Shown here: positions 27,070 through 35,743 of the stretch, one piece after another | Layout: every line of letters starts with the position of its first letter | How positions within the stretch are numbered: position 1 is the first letter of the stretch | DNA from: Nocardiopsis kunsanensis DSM 44524 | GTDB lineage: Bacteria > Actinomycetota > Actinomycetes > Streptosporangiales > Streptosporangiaceae | Direction of reading: 5' to 3' | Assembly (NCBI RefSeq): GCF_000340965.1 | Contig: NZ_ANAY01000002.1 | Span: 212,572 to 276,571, forward strand | Length of the DNA: 64,000 nt | The notes under the pieces: model-generated | The model's input: only the letters and a program-made list of their open reading frames with translations | Database searches by the model: none | What the model was told of the DNA's origin: nothing | Position numbers and translations under genes: made by a program

Positions 27070-27504
27070 CTCGACATAATCGCACCGAGGATTACGGAAA
27101 TCCAGACCACGAAATACGGACGATATCTAACCGAAACCAACAAGGCTGCCCCGACCTGGGAAAATACCAGAAACCACATTATCACCCACCCTCACCGAGG
27201 AGCATACGTGTACATAAACACCCCTCCCCGATAACCTCACATCGGAGGAAATAAAAAGGGAACATGAAAATGCACAACCTCTTGCACGAACCCTTGCACG
27301 GGCCTTTCGCACGTGCAGTACGGGGCGAGCCTGCCGGGGCGGCGGGGCCGGTGGACCGGCGCCACAGGAAACCCCGCACCCGTCAACGGTCCAGGAGCGA
27401 CCCGGCTTCTGCCGAGGGCAGAAGCCGGGCCGCTCCCCTGCCGCCGCACCGGCCCGGGGCATAGGCTCGAAGGACGACGTCCGCGCCGCCACCGGGAGGA
27501 ACCG
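27070..27504. other. 435-bp divergent region between AfsR-like gene and popR
   Basis: The left 200 bp are strikingly AT-rich for this genome and probably hold the AfsR-like promoter. GGAGGAAATAAAAAGGG (27243-27259) precedes an ATG at 27264 that opens a 66-codon frame, but that frame runs through the popR operator and has no protein-like character. The perfect palindrome 27401-27429 is annotated separately. Confidence 0.6.
27401..27429. promoter_or_regulatory. perfect PopR box upstream of popR (autoregulation site)
   Basis: Two perfect 13-bp arms (27401-27413 and 27417-27429) flank GAG. The centre, TCTGCC-GAG-GGCAGA (27408-27422), is exactly the PopR target motif TCTGCC-N3-GGCAGA known from Streptomyces lividans. 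It ends 75 bp before the popR start. The long arms could also fold as a hairpin in RNA. Confidence 0.88.
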
Positions 27505-27894
27505 ATGTCCGAGAGCGTCCTGCGCGATCTGGACGAGGCCCGCCGCGGCCCGCGCACCGAACAGCCCGACGACCCGCTCATGCGCGACCTCATCGGTGAA
27601 CTTCTGCGCCGCACCCGCAACGACCAGGGGCGCACCCTGCGTGAGGTCGCCGAGGACGCCCAGGTGTCACTGCCCTACCTGTCGGAGCTCGAGCGCGGCC
27701 GCAAGGAGGCCTCCTCCGAACTCCTCGCGGCGATCTACCGTTCCCTGGGCCTGTCGCTGACGGACGTGCTCGCCGAGCTGTACCGGCGTTCGGCCCCGGT
27801 GCGGATCGCGCGCACAGGCAGCTACCAGGTCGCACCGCTGCCGCAGACATCCGCGCCGATCCAGCAGACCAGGGTGCTCACGCTCGCCGCCTGA
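27505..27894 (+). CDS. popR: PopR/ClgR-family HTH regulator of clpP
   Basis: 129 residues, ATG with GGGAGGA 4 bp upstream. A Cro/C1-type helix-turn-helix covers about residues 30-90 ([20 protein letters not shown], then [18 protein letters not shown]). It ends in LTLAA: in S. lividans PopR a terminal Ala-Ala is the signal for degradation by the housekeeping ClpP1P2 protease. Known PopR activates the clpP3-clpP4 operon when ClpP1P2 fails. Here a clpP pair lies convergent and both it and popR carry a PopR box. ClgR, a close relative, is the alternative, but the exact box and gene context favour PopR. Confidence 0.88.
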   Translation: MSESVLRDLDEARRGPRTEQPDDPLMRDLIGELLRRTRNDQGRTLREVAEDAQVSLPYLSELERGRKEASSELLAAIYRSLGLSLTDVLAELYRRSAPVRIARTGSYQVAPLPQTSAPIQQTRVLTLAA

Positions 27895-27985
27895 CCGGTC
27901 GAACCCGTCCAACGGCCGAGGCCCACGCGGGAACCCACGGATCACGGGCCACGGCACACGCCACGGGGATCACCACGGAACACGG

Positions 27986-28015
27986 GTGCGGCCCGGCCGG
28001 TCGGCCGGGCCGCAC
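27986..28015. terminator. bidirectional terminator between popR and clpP pair
   Basis: A perfect 13-bp GC stem (27986-27998 with 28003-28015) and a 4-nt loop sit between the converging stops of popR and the distal clpP gene. Confidence 0.85.
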
Positions 28016-28038
28016 AACTGCGTCGGATCCAGGTCCCC

Positions 28039-28656
28039 TCAGGCCGCCGCCGACGCCGGGGTCTCCTCACGGACCGTGACGATCCCGTCGATGAGCCCGT
28101 ACTCCTTCGCCTGTTCGGCGGTGAAGTACCGGTCCCGATCGGTGTCGGCCCGCAGTCGGTCGAGGGTCTGTCCCGTGTGCCTCGCCAGGATCCCCTCGAC
28201 CTGCGAACGGATGCGCAGTACCTCCTCGGCCTGGATCTCCAGGTCGGCGGCCACGCCCCGCCCCTCGGCGGAGGGCTGGTGGAGGAGCACCCTGGCGTGC
28301 TCAAGGGCCATCCGTTTGCCGGGGGTTCCGGCCGCGAGCAGCACCGCGGCGGCGGATGCGGCCTGGCCCATGCACACGGTCGAGACGTCGGCGCGCACGA
28401 ACCTCATGGTGTCGTAGATGGCGGTCAACGCGGTGTTCGAGCCGCCGGGCGAGTTGATGTAGAGCTGGATGTCGGTGTCGCTGCTCTCGTGGTCCAGGTG
28501 CAGCAGTTGTGCCATGACCACGTTGGACACGTCGTCGTCGACGGGGGTCCCCAGGAAGATGATGCGCTCCGACAGCAGCCGGCTGAAGACGTCGTAGGAA
28601 CGCTCCCCCTTCGGGGTGCTCTCCACGACCGTCGGGATCGTGTAACGGCCGCTCAT
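28039..28656 (-). CDS. clpP4: ATP-dependent Clp protease proteolytic subunit (second gene of pair)
   Basis: 205 residues, ATG 28656 overlapping the upstream clpP stop by 4 bp. Serine peptidase of the ClpP barrel. The nucleophile lies in [25 protein letters not shown] context (Ser in QAAS), the His in [10 protein letters not shown], and the Asp in the late [10 protein letters not shown] region. Downstream of the serine the usual Met-Gly is Ala-Ala, a change seen in secondary ClpPs. In Streptomyces the second gene of the PopR-controlled pair is clpP4, and I name it on that basis. It likely forms a mixed tetradecamer with its operon partner and works with a Clp ATPase. Confidence 0.88.
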   Translation of the reverse strand: MSGRYTIPTVVESTPKGERSYDVFSRLLSERIIFLGTPVDDDVSNVVMAQLLHLDHESSDTDIQLYINSPGGSNTALTAIYDTMRFVRADVSTVCMGQAASAAAVLLAAGTPGKRMALEHARVLLHQPSAEGRGVAADLEIQAEEVLRIRSQVEGILARHTGQTLDRLRADTDRDRYFTAEQAKEYGLIDGIVTVREETPASAAA

Positions 28657-29315
28657 CGTCCACCTCCTCGTCCGGTACCGAACCCGGGCGCGTGCAGGCC
28701 CAGGCGCGGTCCCACCCCGCCGAGTTCGCCGACGCCGGTCACGACCTCGTCCACGAACCCGTAGTCGCGGGCCTCCTCGGCGGTGAACCAGGCGTCGCGT
28801 TGCTGGTCGGTGGCGATGCGTTCCTCGGTCTGCCCGGTGTGCTGGGCGATCAGGCGCACCATGGTCCGTTTGGTGTGGGCCAGGTCCTCGGCCTGGATGG
28901 CGATGTCGGCGGCGGTCCCGCTGATACCGCCCGAGGGCTGGTGCATCATGACGCGTGCGTTGGGCAGCGCGAACCGCTTGCCGGCTGTACCGGTGCAGGA
29001 CAGGAACTGGCCCATGCTGGCGGCCATGCCCAGGACCACGGTCGATACGTCGTTGGGCACGAAGTTCATCGTGTCGTGGATGGCCATGCCCGCGGTGATC
29101 ACGCCGCCGGGGCTGTTGATGGCCAGGGTGATGTCCTTGTACGGGTCCTCGTCGGCGAGCAACATCAGCTGTGCACAGACCCGGTTGGCACTGACCTCGT
29201 CGACCTGGGTTCCCAGGAACACGATGCGGCTGCGCATGAGCCGCGCCGCGAGTTGGTCGTCGAAGGCGCCGTCCGTCCCCTCGGCCGAGGCCACCGGGGT
29301 CGACATGGTGGTCAT
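28653..29315 (-). CDS. clpP3: ATP-dependent Clp protease proteolytic subunit (first gene of pair)
   Basis: 220 residues, ATG 29315 with GGAGAGG upstream. Canonical Clp[31 protein letters not shown], nucleophile Ser in [10 protein letters not shown], catalytic His in VMMHQPSGG, and Asp in the [11 protein letters not shown] region. A Gly/Arg-rich tail follows residue 200. The promoter region carries a PopR box at 29412-29426. Named by operon order as in Streptomyces clpP3-clpP4; sequence alone cannot separate it from clpP1/clpP2. Confidence 0.9.
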   Translation of the reverse strand: MTTMSTPVASAEGTDGAFDDQLAARLMRSRIVFLGTQVDEVSANRVCAQLMLLADEDPYKDITLAINSPGGVITAGMAIHDTMNFVPNDVSTVVLGMAASMGQFLSCTGTAGKRFALPNARVMMHQPSGGISGTAADIAIQAEDLAHTKRTMVRLIAQHTGQTEERIATDQQRDAWFTAEEARDYGFVDEVVTGVGELGGVGPRLGLHAPGFGTGRGGGR

Positions 29316-29404
29316 GGTCCTCTCCTTCCGCCGGCCGCGACGGCCGGGCCGGCTCTTCTCCAGCCTGTGGGGAGAAGGGAGGCAGAGGCCACGGTTTCGG
29401 CCTG

Positions 29405-29426
29405 GGGCAGATCTGCCCAGGGCAGA
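29405..29426. promoter_or_regulatory. PopR box upstream of clpP pair
   Basis: TCTGCCCAGGGCAGA (29412-29426) is a perfect match to TCTGCC-N3-GGCAGA, about 97 bp upstream of the clpP start. A further GGCAGA half-site abuts it on the left, giving GGGCAGATCTGCCC (29405-29418), so three half-sites alternate in orientation. Confidence 0.9.
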
Positions 29427-29583
29427 GCTGCAACATCGGCCCTCCGGCCACCGGGTCGGACCGCGGCTTTCCGGCTATCGGGTCGGGCCGCTCCGGGGTG
29501 GGAACCGGGTGCGGGAAGAAAAGAGAACGTGATGCTGTTGTCAATGGAGGTGAACGAGAGCGCCGAACCGGGGGCCCGGCCGC

Positions 29584-30060
29584 TCAGGTGTCGTCCAGCG
29601 CCTCGCGCAAATCATGGAGGAGCGTGATGACCATCGGGCGCATGGACGGCCTGATCGCTTCGAAGACCTTGCGCTGTTTACCCTCCATGCGCTTGCGCGT
29701 GAGGGCGAGGACCCGTTCTCCGTCTTCCGTGACGGTCACCACGGTGCTGCGTTCGTCGCGTTCCGATCTGCGGCGTGACAGCAGTCCGCGACGCTCGAGC
29801 TGCTGGATCATGCGCGTGGCGGACGGGGACGAGACCCCCACCACATGGGCCACCGCGCCCACGTTGGGAGCGTCCATCCCTCGGACCGCCTCCATGAGCA
29901 GGGCCTGAGTGAGGGTGAGTTCCTCACCGCCACGGTGGCTGTGGCCACTGCGTGTCTGCGCGTGTATGGCCGCATTGATCAGTTCGGTCCACGCACGTTG
30001 GAACTCCTCGAGTTCACGATTGTGCAGCTCCGCACTGAATTCGTGGGCTTCATCGGGCAC
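29584..30060 (-). CDS. MarR-family regulator divergent from mrp operon
   Basis: 158 residues from GTG 30060. The winged helix spans about residues 48-115: ELTLTQALLMEAVRG, then VAHVVGVSSPSATRMIQQLE (recognition helix) and the wing SRRRSERDERSTVVTVT with its conserved Asp-Glu-Arg. MarR proteins are dimeric repressors released by small ligands or by oxidation; no cysteine is visible, so ligand control is more likely. The divergent gap contains a 15-bp dyad over the mrp promoter, so it probably represses mrp, itself, or both. Confidence 0.88.
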   Translation of the reverse strand: MPDEAHEFSAELHNRELEEFQRAWTELINAAIHAQTRSGHSHRGGEELTLTQALLMEAVRGMDAPNVGAVAHVVGVSSPSATRMIQQLERRGLLSRRRSERDERSTVVTVTEDGERVLALTRKRMEGKQRKVFEAIRPSMRPMVITLLHDLREALDDT

Positions 30061-30115
30061 GGAACGGTCCTCGCAAGCTGAAGGTCCGGCGGACCCCCCG
30101 GGTCCGCGCGGCGGT

Positions 30116-30160
30116 TTGACGCTTGTATAGTCTAGCTATTAAATAGCTTGCGCACGCAAG
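30116..30160 (+). promoter_or_regulatory. candidate mrp promoter with two overlapping dyads
   Basis: TTGACG (30116-30121) and TTAAAT (30139-30144) are 17 bp apart, a good housekeeping-type promoter facing mrpA. The perfect dyad AGCTATT-A-AATAGCT (30134-30148) covers the -10 element. A second perfect dyad, CTTGCG-CA-CGCAAG (30147-30160), adjoins it around the expected start of transcription. The first looks like a MarR operator. Confidence 0.65.
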
Positions 30161-30294
30161 TTCAGGAAGACACACGTCCCGCAAGCCGCAGTGACAGCCC
30201 GTCCACCCCCAGTCGTGGGCGTAACGGACTGCTGTAGGGGCAGTGGACGTCCGCCCGGAACTCGGGTGGGCCCGGACCGGTCCGGGAGGGCGCA

Positions 30295-33258
30295 TTGACA
30301 ACAGTGCTGATCGCGCATTTCATCGCTGCGGCAGTGGCGCCCTTACTGGTGAGCAGGTGGGGCCGTAACGCCTTCCTCGCGCTCGCCGTGGTACCCGGCC
30401 TGTCCACGGTCTGGGCCTTCTTCCAGATCCCCACCGTCCTCGACGGCGGTGCGCTGTCCTCCTCCTACGCATGGGCCCCGGAGTTCTCCCTCCGCCTGGG
30501 CCTGCACATGGACGCACTCGGCCTGCTGATGACCCTCATCGCGGCCGGCGTGGGCACGCTCATCCTCATCTACTGCGCCCGTTACTTCAGCGACTCCGAG
30601 GCCGGGCTGGGCCGCTTCGCCGGGGTGTTCGTGGCGTTCGCCGGTGCGATGCTCGGTCTCGTACTGGCCGACGACCTCATCCAGCTCTTCGTGTACTGGG
30701 AGCTGACCACGGTCTTCTCCTATCTGCTCGTGGGACACAGCACCGAGCTGAAGGAGAGCCGCCGCGCTGCCATGACGGCGCTGACCGTCACCACGTTCGG
30801 TGGCCTGGCGATGCTCGTCGGCATGGTCATGCTCGGCGAGACCGCCGGGACCTACGTGATCGCCGAGATCGTCGAGGCCCCGCCCGACGGTGCGATCATC
30901 GACGCCGCGCTCGTACTGGTCATGATCGGCGCGATGTCGAAGTCGGCGCTGTTCCCGTTCAGCCTGTGGCTGCCCGCAGCCATGCGCGCTCCCACACCGG
31001 TCTCCGGATACCTGCATGCGGCGGCGATGGTCAAAGCAGGTGTCTACCTGGTCGCCCGTCTCACCCCTGCCTTCGGCGACGTGGCCGTGTGGCAGACGAT
31101 GGCGGTGTTCTTCGGTGTCCTGACCATGGTGTTGGCAGGGTGGAAGGCCCTGCACCGGACCGACCTGAAGCTCGTCCTGGCGTCGGGCACCATCAGCCAG
31201 CTCGGCTTCCTCATCGCCCTGCTCGGCACCGGCAACCAGTACGCCGCCCTCGCCGGCATCTCCATGCTCTTGGCGCACACTCTCTTCAAAGCGCCGCTGT
31301 TCCTGGTGGTCGGCATCATCGACCACAGCACCGGTACCCGGGACATCCGTAAGCTCTCCGGGTTGCGCGGATCGATGCCGGGAGCGTTCTGGGTCTCGGT
31401 CGTGGCAGCGGCTTCCATGGCCGGGCTACCACCCACCCTCGGCTTCGCCGCCAAGGAACTGGCCTTCGGCGCCTACGTCGGCGGCGGGCTCGTCGACATC
31501 GCCGTCCTGGTCGGGCTGGTCGTGGGTTCCACCTTCACCGTGGCCTACAGCCTGCGGTTCCTGTGGGGGGCCTTCTCCACCAAGGAGGGCGTTCCCGATA
31601 CCCGGGTGCACGCGCCCGGGCCGCTCTTCCTGGCTCCTGCCACGGTCCTGGCCGCGCTCAGCCTCCTCGGCGGCCTGTTCTCCTCCCAGCTGGACCCGCT
31701 GTTCGCCCTCTACGCCGACACCGTCGAGCCCCTCGGCCCCGGTGGCCACGAGGCGCACCTGGCGCTCTGGCACGGTTGGGAGCTGCCGCTGCTGCTGTCG
31801 GCACTCTGCCTCGTCGGCGGTGCGCTCCTGTTCAGGTTCCGGGACGGGGTGGAACGCCTCAACAACGCCACCTCAGTGGTCGACGCCGACCGCAACTACC
31901 GCCGCATGCTCGCCGGGCTGGACAAACTCGCCCTGCAGGCCACCGGCGCCACCCAACGCGGTTCACTGCCGGTCTACCTCGGCACGATCCTGATCGTGCT
32001 GATCATCGGCGCGGTCTGGCCGATCGTCACCGGCCGTATCTGGGAGCTGCCCACACCGGAACTGCGTCTGTGGGACACCCCGATCCAGGTCATCCCGGCC
32101 GTCATCATGATCGTGACCGCCCTGGCCGCGGTCTTCGTGCGCCGCCGCCTGTACTCGGTGATCCTGATCGGCATCAGCGGTTACGGTTGCGCGGCCCTGT
32201 TCTACCTGCAGGCGGCCCCCGATATCGCGCTCACCCAGTTCCTGGTGGAGACCGTCAGCCTGGTCGTGTTCGTGCTGGTGCTGCGGCGTCTGCCCACGAA
32301 CTTCTCGGCGCCCGCCCTGCGCGGCCGCCGTATCTGGAACCTGGCCATCGGTGCCGCCGCCGGCCTGGTCGCCTCGTTCATGACCTATTACGCGCTGGCC
32401 GGCCGACAGGAGGAGTCGATCGCCTCCATGTACCCGGACGCCGCACGCGACGCCGGGGGCGAGAACATCATCTCGGTGCTGCTGCTCGATGTCCGTGCCT
32501 GGGACACCATGGGCGAGATCTCGGTGCTGGCCGCCGCCGCTGCCGGTGTGGCCAGCCTTATGTTCCTGCGCCGCCGTCCCCAGTCCCGGAAGGTCCCCGA
32601 CCGGGTGATGGCCCTGTCGGTCACCCCTCCGCCGGAGCAGCCCAACGGACACGACGACGTGGACCTGGGCAAACTCTCGTTCGCCCCGACGTCCATGCAC
32701 GTCAGGCCACGGTGGAACCGCACGTGGTTGCCGGGCGCGGACACCCTGCCCACCGAGCGCCGCTCGATCATCTTCGAGGTCGTCTCACGCTTCCTCTTCC
32801 CGGTGATCATGGTGATCTCGCTGTACCTGCTGCTGACCGGCCACACGGCCGTCGGCGGCGGTTTCGCCGGCGGCATCGTGGCGGGGCTCGCCTTCATCGT
32901 GCGTTACCTGGCCGGGGGCCGTTACGAGCTGTACTCCACAGCGTGGGTCCAGCCCGGGGCACTCATCGGCACGGGTCTGGCCGTGGCCACCGGCACCGGT
33001 CTCGCCGGTGCGCTCTTCGGCGACGCCGTCCTCGCCGGAGCCCACGGATACGTGGACTTCTGGATCTTCGGTGAGGCCCACCTGACCGTGTCCATGTTCT
33101 TCGACGTCGGTGTCTACCTACTGGTGATCGGCCTGATCCTGGACATCCTCAGGAGCCTGGGCGCCCGCATCGACGAACAGATCGAGAGGGATGCCTCCGA
33201 GACCGACGAGGAGTCCCGGGCCGAGGCCACCAAGCGAGCCGAGGAGGTCACCTCGTGA
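30295..33258 (+). CDS. mrpA: Mrp antiporter subunit A fused with subunit B
   Basis: 987 residues, TTG start with GGGAGGG upstream. Largest subunit of the multi-subunit Na+/H+ (or K+, Li+/H+) antiporter. Residues about 1-650 are the NuoL-like channel with many helices, including the conserved LVYW-type ELTTVFSYLLVGHS and KSALFPFSLWLPAAM with essential Lys and Glu. The MbhD/E-like segment follows, and residues about 820-960 are an MrpB domain (TGHTAVGGGFAGGIVAG). The A-B fusion is usual in actinobacteria. The stop overlaps mrpC by 4 bp. The complex sits in the cytoplasmic membrane and supports sodium and alkali tolerance. Confidence 0.93.
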   Translation: MTTVLIAHFIAAAVAPLLVSRWGRNAFLALAVVPGLSTVWAFFQIPTVLDGGALSSSYAWAPEFSLRLGLHMDALGLLMTLIAAGVGTLILIYCARYFSDSEAGLGRFAGVFVAFAGAMLGLVLADDLIQLFVYWELTTVFSYLLVGHSTELKESRRAAMTALTVTTFGGLAMLVGMVMLGETAGTYVIAEIVEAPPDGAIIDAALVLVMIGAMSKSALFPFSLWLPAAMRAPTPVSGYLHAAAMVKAGVYLVARLTPAFGDVAVWQTMAVFFGVLTMVLAGWKALHRTDLKLVLASGTISQLGFLIALLGTGNQYAALAGISMLLAHTLFKAPLFLVVGIIDHSTGTRDIRKLSGLRGSMPGAFWVSVVAAASMAGLPPTLGFAAKELAFGAYVGGGLVDIAVLVGLVVGSTFTVAYSLRFLWGAFSTKEGVPDTRVHAPGPLFLAPATVLAALSLLGGLFSSQLDPLFALYADTVEPLGPGGHEAHLALWHGWELPLLLSALCLVGGALLFRFRDGVERLNNATSVVDADRNYRRMLAGLDKLALQATGATQRGSLPVYLGTILIVLIIGAVWPIVTGRIWELPTPELRLWDTPIQVIPAVIMIVTALAAVFVRRRLYSVILIGISGYGCAALFYLQAAPDIALTQFLVETVSLVVFVLVLRRLPTNFSAPALRGRRIWNLAIGAAAGLVASFMTYYALAGRQEESIASMYPDAARDAGGENIISVLLLDVRAWDTMGEISVLAAAAAGVASLMFLRRRPQSRKVPDRVMALSVTPPPEQPNGHDDVDLGKLSFAPTSMHVRPRWNRTWLPGADTLPTERRSIIFEVVSRFLFPVIMVISLYLLLTGHTAVGGGFAGGIVAGLAFIVRYLAGGRYELYSTAWVQPGALIGTGLAVATGTGLAGALFGDAVLAGAHGYVDFWIFGEAHLTVSMFFDVGVYLLVIGLILDILRSLGARIDEQIERDASETDEESRAEATKRAEEVTS

Positions 33259-34085
33259 GCGATTCACCGAGCCTGACCCTCGTCATCGTCATCGGCGTCC
33301 TGGTCGCCGTGGGTGTGGTGCTGCTCCTCGAGCGCAGCCTCACCCGCGTCCTCCTCGGTTTCGTGGTGATGAGCAACGGGGTCAACCTGATGCTTCTGGC
33401 CGCCGGAGGCCAGAAGGGCGGTCCCCCCGTCCTCTGGTTCGGCGACGAGACCCGCATGACCGACCCCCTGCCTCAGGCGATGATCCTGACCGCGATCGTC
33501 ATCACCCTGGGATTGACCGCGTTCCTGTTGGCGATGGCCTACCGGAACTGGCAGTTGGAGGGCAACGACGAGGTCCAGGACGACGCCGAGGACCTCCGGA
33601 TCGCGTACGGCGAGGGCCGGCGCGCGGTGCGGCACCGCTTCCAGCAGGAACGCCGCCGTCTGCGGGCCGACATCCGCCGCCAGCGGGCCGAGCTCCAGGC
33701 CACCATCGCGGCCGCCGACGCCCAGGAGCTGGCCGAACAGGCCCGTATCAAGGCGGAGATCGCCGCGGCCCAAGCCGAGCTGGCGCGCCACGAGGTCGAG
33801 GCCGAGGACGGAGAGGCCGATGAGCGCTCGCAGGAGACCATGCGCCGTCTCAGTGAACGTTCGGAGACCATGACTGCCCAGGTCAACGAGTTGCGCGGCC
33901 GTATCCGACTGGGCCGGCGCCGCCTGCGGGAGCACCGTAGGGCCGACCGTGCCGCCGAGCGTGAGCTCTGGCGCGAGCTGCGGCGCAGGATCCGCGCCCA
34001 GCGGCGGGAGGCGAGCCGGTCGATGCGTGCGGAGCGTGAACGCCTCGCTCGTGCCGAGGACAGCGACCTGCAAGGGAGCGAGTGA
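33255..34085 (+). CDS. mrpC: Mrp antiporter subunit C with long coiled-coil extension
   Basis: 276 residues. The first 110 are a normal NuoK-like MrpC with three helices: LVIVIGVLVAVGVVLLLER, LLGFVVMSNGVNLMLLA and AMILTAIVITLGLTAFLLAM. After residue 115 comes about 160 residues of Arg/Glu/Ala-rich heptad-like sequence, predicted as a long cytoplasmic coiled coil. MrpC is normally about 110-190 residues, so this tail is unusual. It could contact other subunits or a regulator. Overlaps of 4 bp on both sides place it firmly in the operon. Confidence 0.92.
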   Translation: MSDSPSLTLVIVIGVLVAVGVVLLLERSLTRVLLGFVVMSNGVNLMLLAAGGQKGGPPVLWFGDETRMTDPLPQAMILTAIVITLGLTAFLLAMAYRNWQLEGNDEVQDDAEDLRIAYGEGRRAVRHRFQQERRRLRADIRRQRAELQATIAAADAQELAEQARIKAEIAAAQAELARHEVEAEDGEADERSQETMRRLSERSETMTAQVNELRGRIRLGRRRLREHRRADRAAERELWRELRRRIRAQRREASRSMRAERERLARAEDSDLQGSE

Positions 34086-35743
34086 CCATGGGCGAGTTCT
34101 TCCTCGCAGACATTCTCCATCTGCTCGTTCCGCTGCCGGTGATCCTGCCGCTGTTCGCGGCGGGGGTGAAGTTCGCGCTCGGGACCCGTTGGACCAGGCT
34201 CCAGCAGTGGTTGAGTGTGGGAACGCTCGCCATCGTGCTGGTGGTCGGTCTGCTGCTGATGTTCGGCGCGCACGAGCTCGGACCGCAGGCCGTGCAGGTC
34301 GGTGGGTGGGAAGCCCCCATCGGCATCACGTTGGTCGCCGACCGGCTCGCCGCGCTGATGGTGACGGTCTCGGCCGCGATCACTCTGGCGGTGCTGATCT
34401 ACTCGATCGGCCAGGGCATGGCCCCCAAGGCCGAGGTCGCGCCGTTGTCGGTGTACCAGCCGACCTATCTGATCCTGGTCGCGGGTGTTTCCAACGCTTT
34501 CCTCGCGGGTGACCTGTTCAACCTGTACGTGGGGTTCGAGATCCTGCTGACCGCCAGCTACGTGCTGCTGACCCTGGGCGGGACCCAGTCGCGGATGCGC
34601 GCGGGCGCCATCTACGTCGTGGTGTCGCTGGTGTCGTCGGTGCTGTTCCTGATGGCGATCGCACTGATCTTCGCCGCGACCGGCACCGTGAACATGGCGC
34701 AGTTGGGCAAGCGCCTGCCCGAGATCAACAACGAACTCTGGCTGGTGCTGGAGGTCGTGCTGGTCATCGCCTTCGCCATCAAGGCGGCGGTGTTCCCGCT
34801 CGCGGCCTGGCTGCCGGACTCCTATCCGACCGCCCCGGTGCCGGTCACCGCGGTGTTCGCCGGCCTGCTGACCAAGGTGGGCGTGTATTCGATCATCCGG
34901 GTCGAGACGCTCATGTTCCCCGGAACGCAGATCAACACCCTGCTGATGTGGGTGGCGCTGGCGACGATGATCATGGGCATCCTCGGTGCGGTCGCGCAGA
35001 ACGACATCAAACGTTTGTTGTCGTTCACCCTGGTCAGCCATATCGGTTACATGATCTTCGGGGTGGGGCTCGGCAGTGAGCTGGGTATGGCCGGCGCGGT
35101 GTTCTACATCGCCCACCACATCACCGTGCAGACCACGTTGTTCCTCATCACGGGGCTGATCGAGCGCAGGGGCGGGTCCGCGTCGTTGGACCAGCTCGGC
35201 GGGCTGGTGCGTATCGCACCGGTCCTGGCGGTCCTGTTCTTCATCCCGGCGATGAACCTGGGCGGGATCCCGCCCATGTCGGGCTTCCTCGGCAAGATCG
35301 GCCTGATGCAGGCCGGTATCGACGCCGGGACACCGCTGGCCTACACGCTGGTGGGTGTGTCGGTCCTGACGAGCCTGCTGACGCTGTACGTCATCGCGCG
35401 GGTGTGGAACTACGCGTTCTGGCGCACACCCTCCGAGGGCATGGTCGCCGAGCCCGGCACCGTCCTGGAGGACACCGAGGCCGACTCCTCGTCGACGGCG
35501 GCGTTGGGTCCGTCGGACGAGGCCGTGGGCCCCTCCTCCCGGATCGGCGACACCGCCGTGTCCGCGCCGGTGGTCACCTCGGTCGTGCTGCCCCGGAGCA
35601 TGGTCGGCTCCACCATGGCGCTGGTCGCCTTCAGCCTGGCGCTGACGGTCTTCGCCGGCCCGCTCATCGGTTACGCGTCCGACGCCGCCGTGGAACTGAT
35701 GGCTCGGACGTCCTACATCGACGCGGTCCTCGGAGGTGAGTGA
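34082..35743 (+). CDS. mrpD: Mrp antiporter subunit D
   Basis: 553 residues from GTG 34082, with ATG 34088 also possible. NuoM/N-like ion-translocating subunit. Landmarks are LFNLYVGFEILLTASYVLL (with the conserved Glu), AFAIKAAVFPLAAWLPDSYP (conserved Lys), a repeated Lys-containing helix near NDIKRLLSFTLVSHIGYM, and FIPAMNLGGIPPMSGFLGK. About 14 helices are expected. A hydrophilic Ser/Asp-rich loop of about 45 residues precedes the last helix and is longer than usual. Overlaps neighbours by 4 bp. Confidence 0.93.
   Translation: MTMGEFFLADILHLLVPLPVILPLFAAGVKFALGTRWTRLQQWLSVGTLAIVLVVGLLLMFGAHELGPQAVQVGGWEAPIGITLVADRLAALMVTVSAAITLAVLIYSIGQGMAPKAEVAPLSVYQPTYLILVAGVSNAFLAGDLFNLYVGFEILLTASYVLLTLGGTQSRMRAGAIYVVVSLVSSVLFLMAIALIFAATGTVNMAQLGKRLPEINNELWLVLEVVLVIAFAIKAAVFPLAAWLPDSYPTAPVPVTAVFAGLLTKVGVYSIIRVETLMFPGTQINTLLMWVALATMIMGILGAVAQNDIKRLLSFTLVSHIGYMIFGVGLGSELGMAGAVFYIAHHITVQTTLFLITGLIERRGGSASLDQLGGLVRIAPVLAVLFFIPAMNLGGIPPMSGFLGKIGLMQAGIDAGTPLAYTLVGVSVLTSLLTLYVIARVWNYAFWRTPSEGMVAEPGTVLEDTEADSSSTAALGPSDEAVGPSSRIGDTAVSAPVVTSVVLPRSMVGSTMALVAFSLALTVFAGPLIGYASDAAVELMARTSYIDAVLGGE

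Noticed and set aside
27401..27429. Reading the palindrome as a terminator
   Set aside because: No gene ends upstream of it on either strand and it has no T-run. An exact match to the PopR motif explains it better.
27264..27464. 66-codon frame with a good ribosome site near popR
   Set aside because: It passes straight through the PopR operator palindrome and its product is Arg/Pro-rich without protein character. The purine-rich stretch is more likely chance in an AT-rich promoter region.
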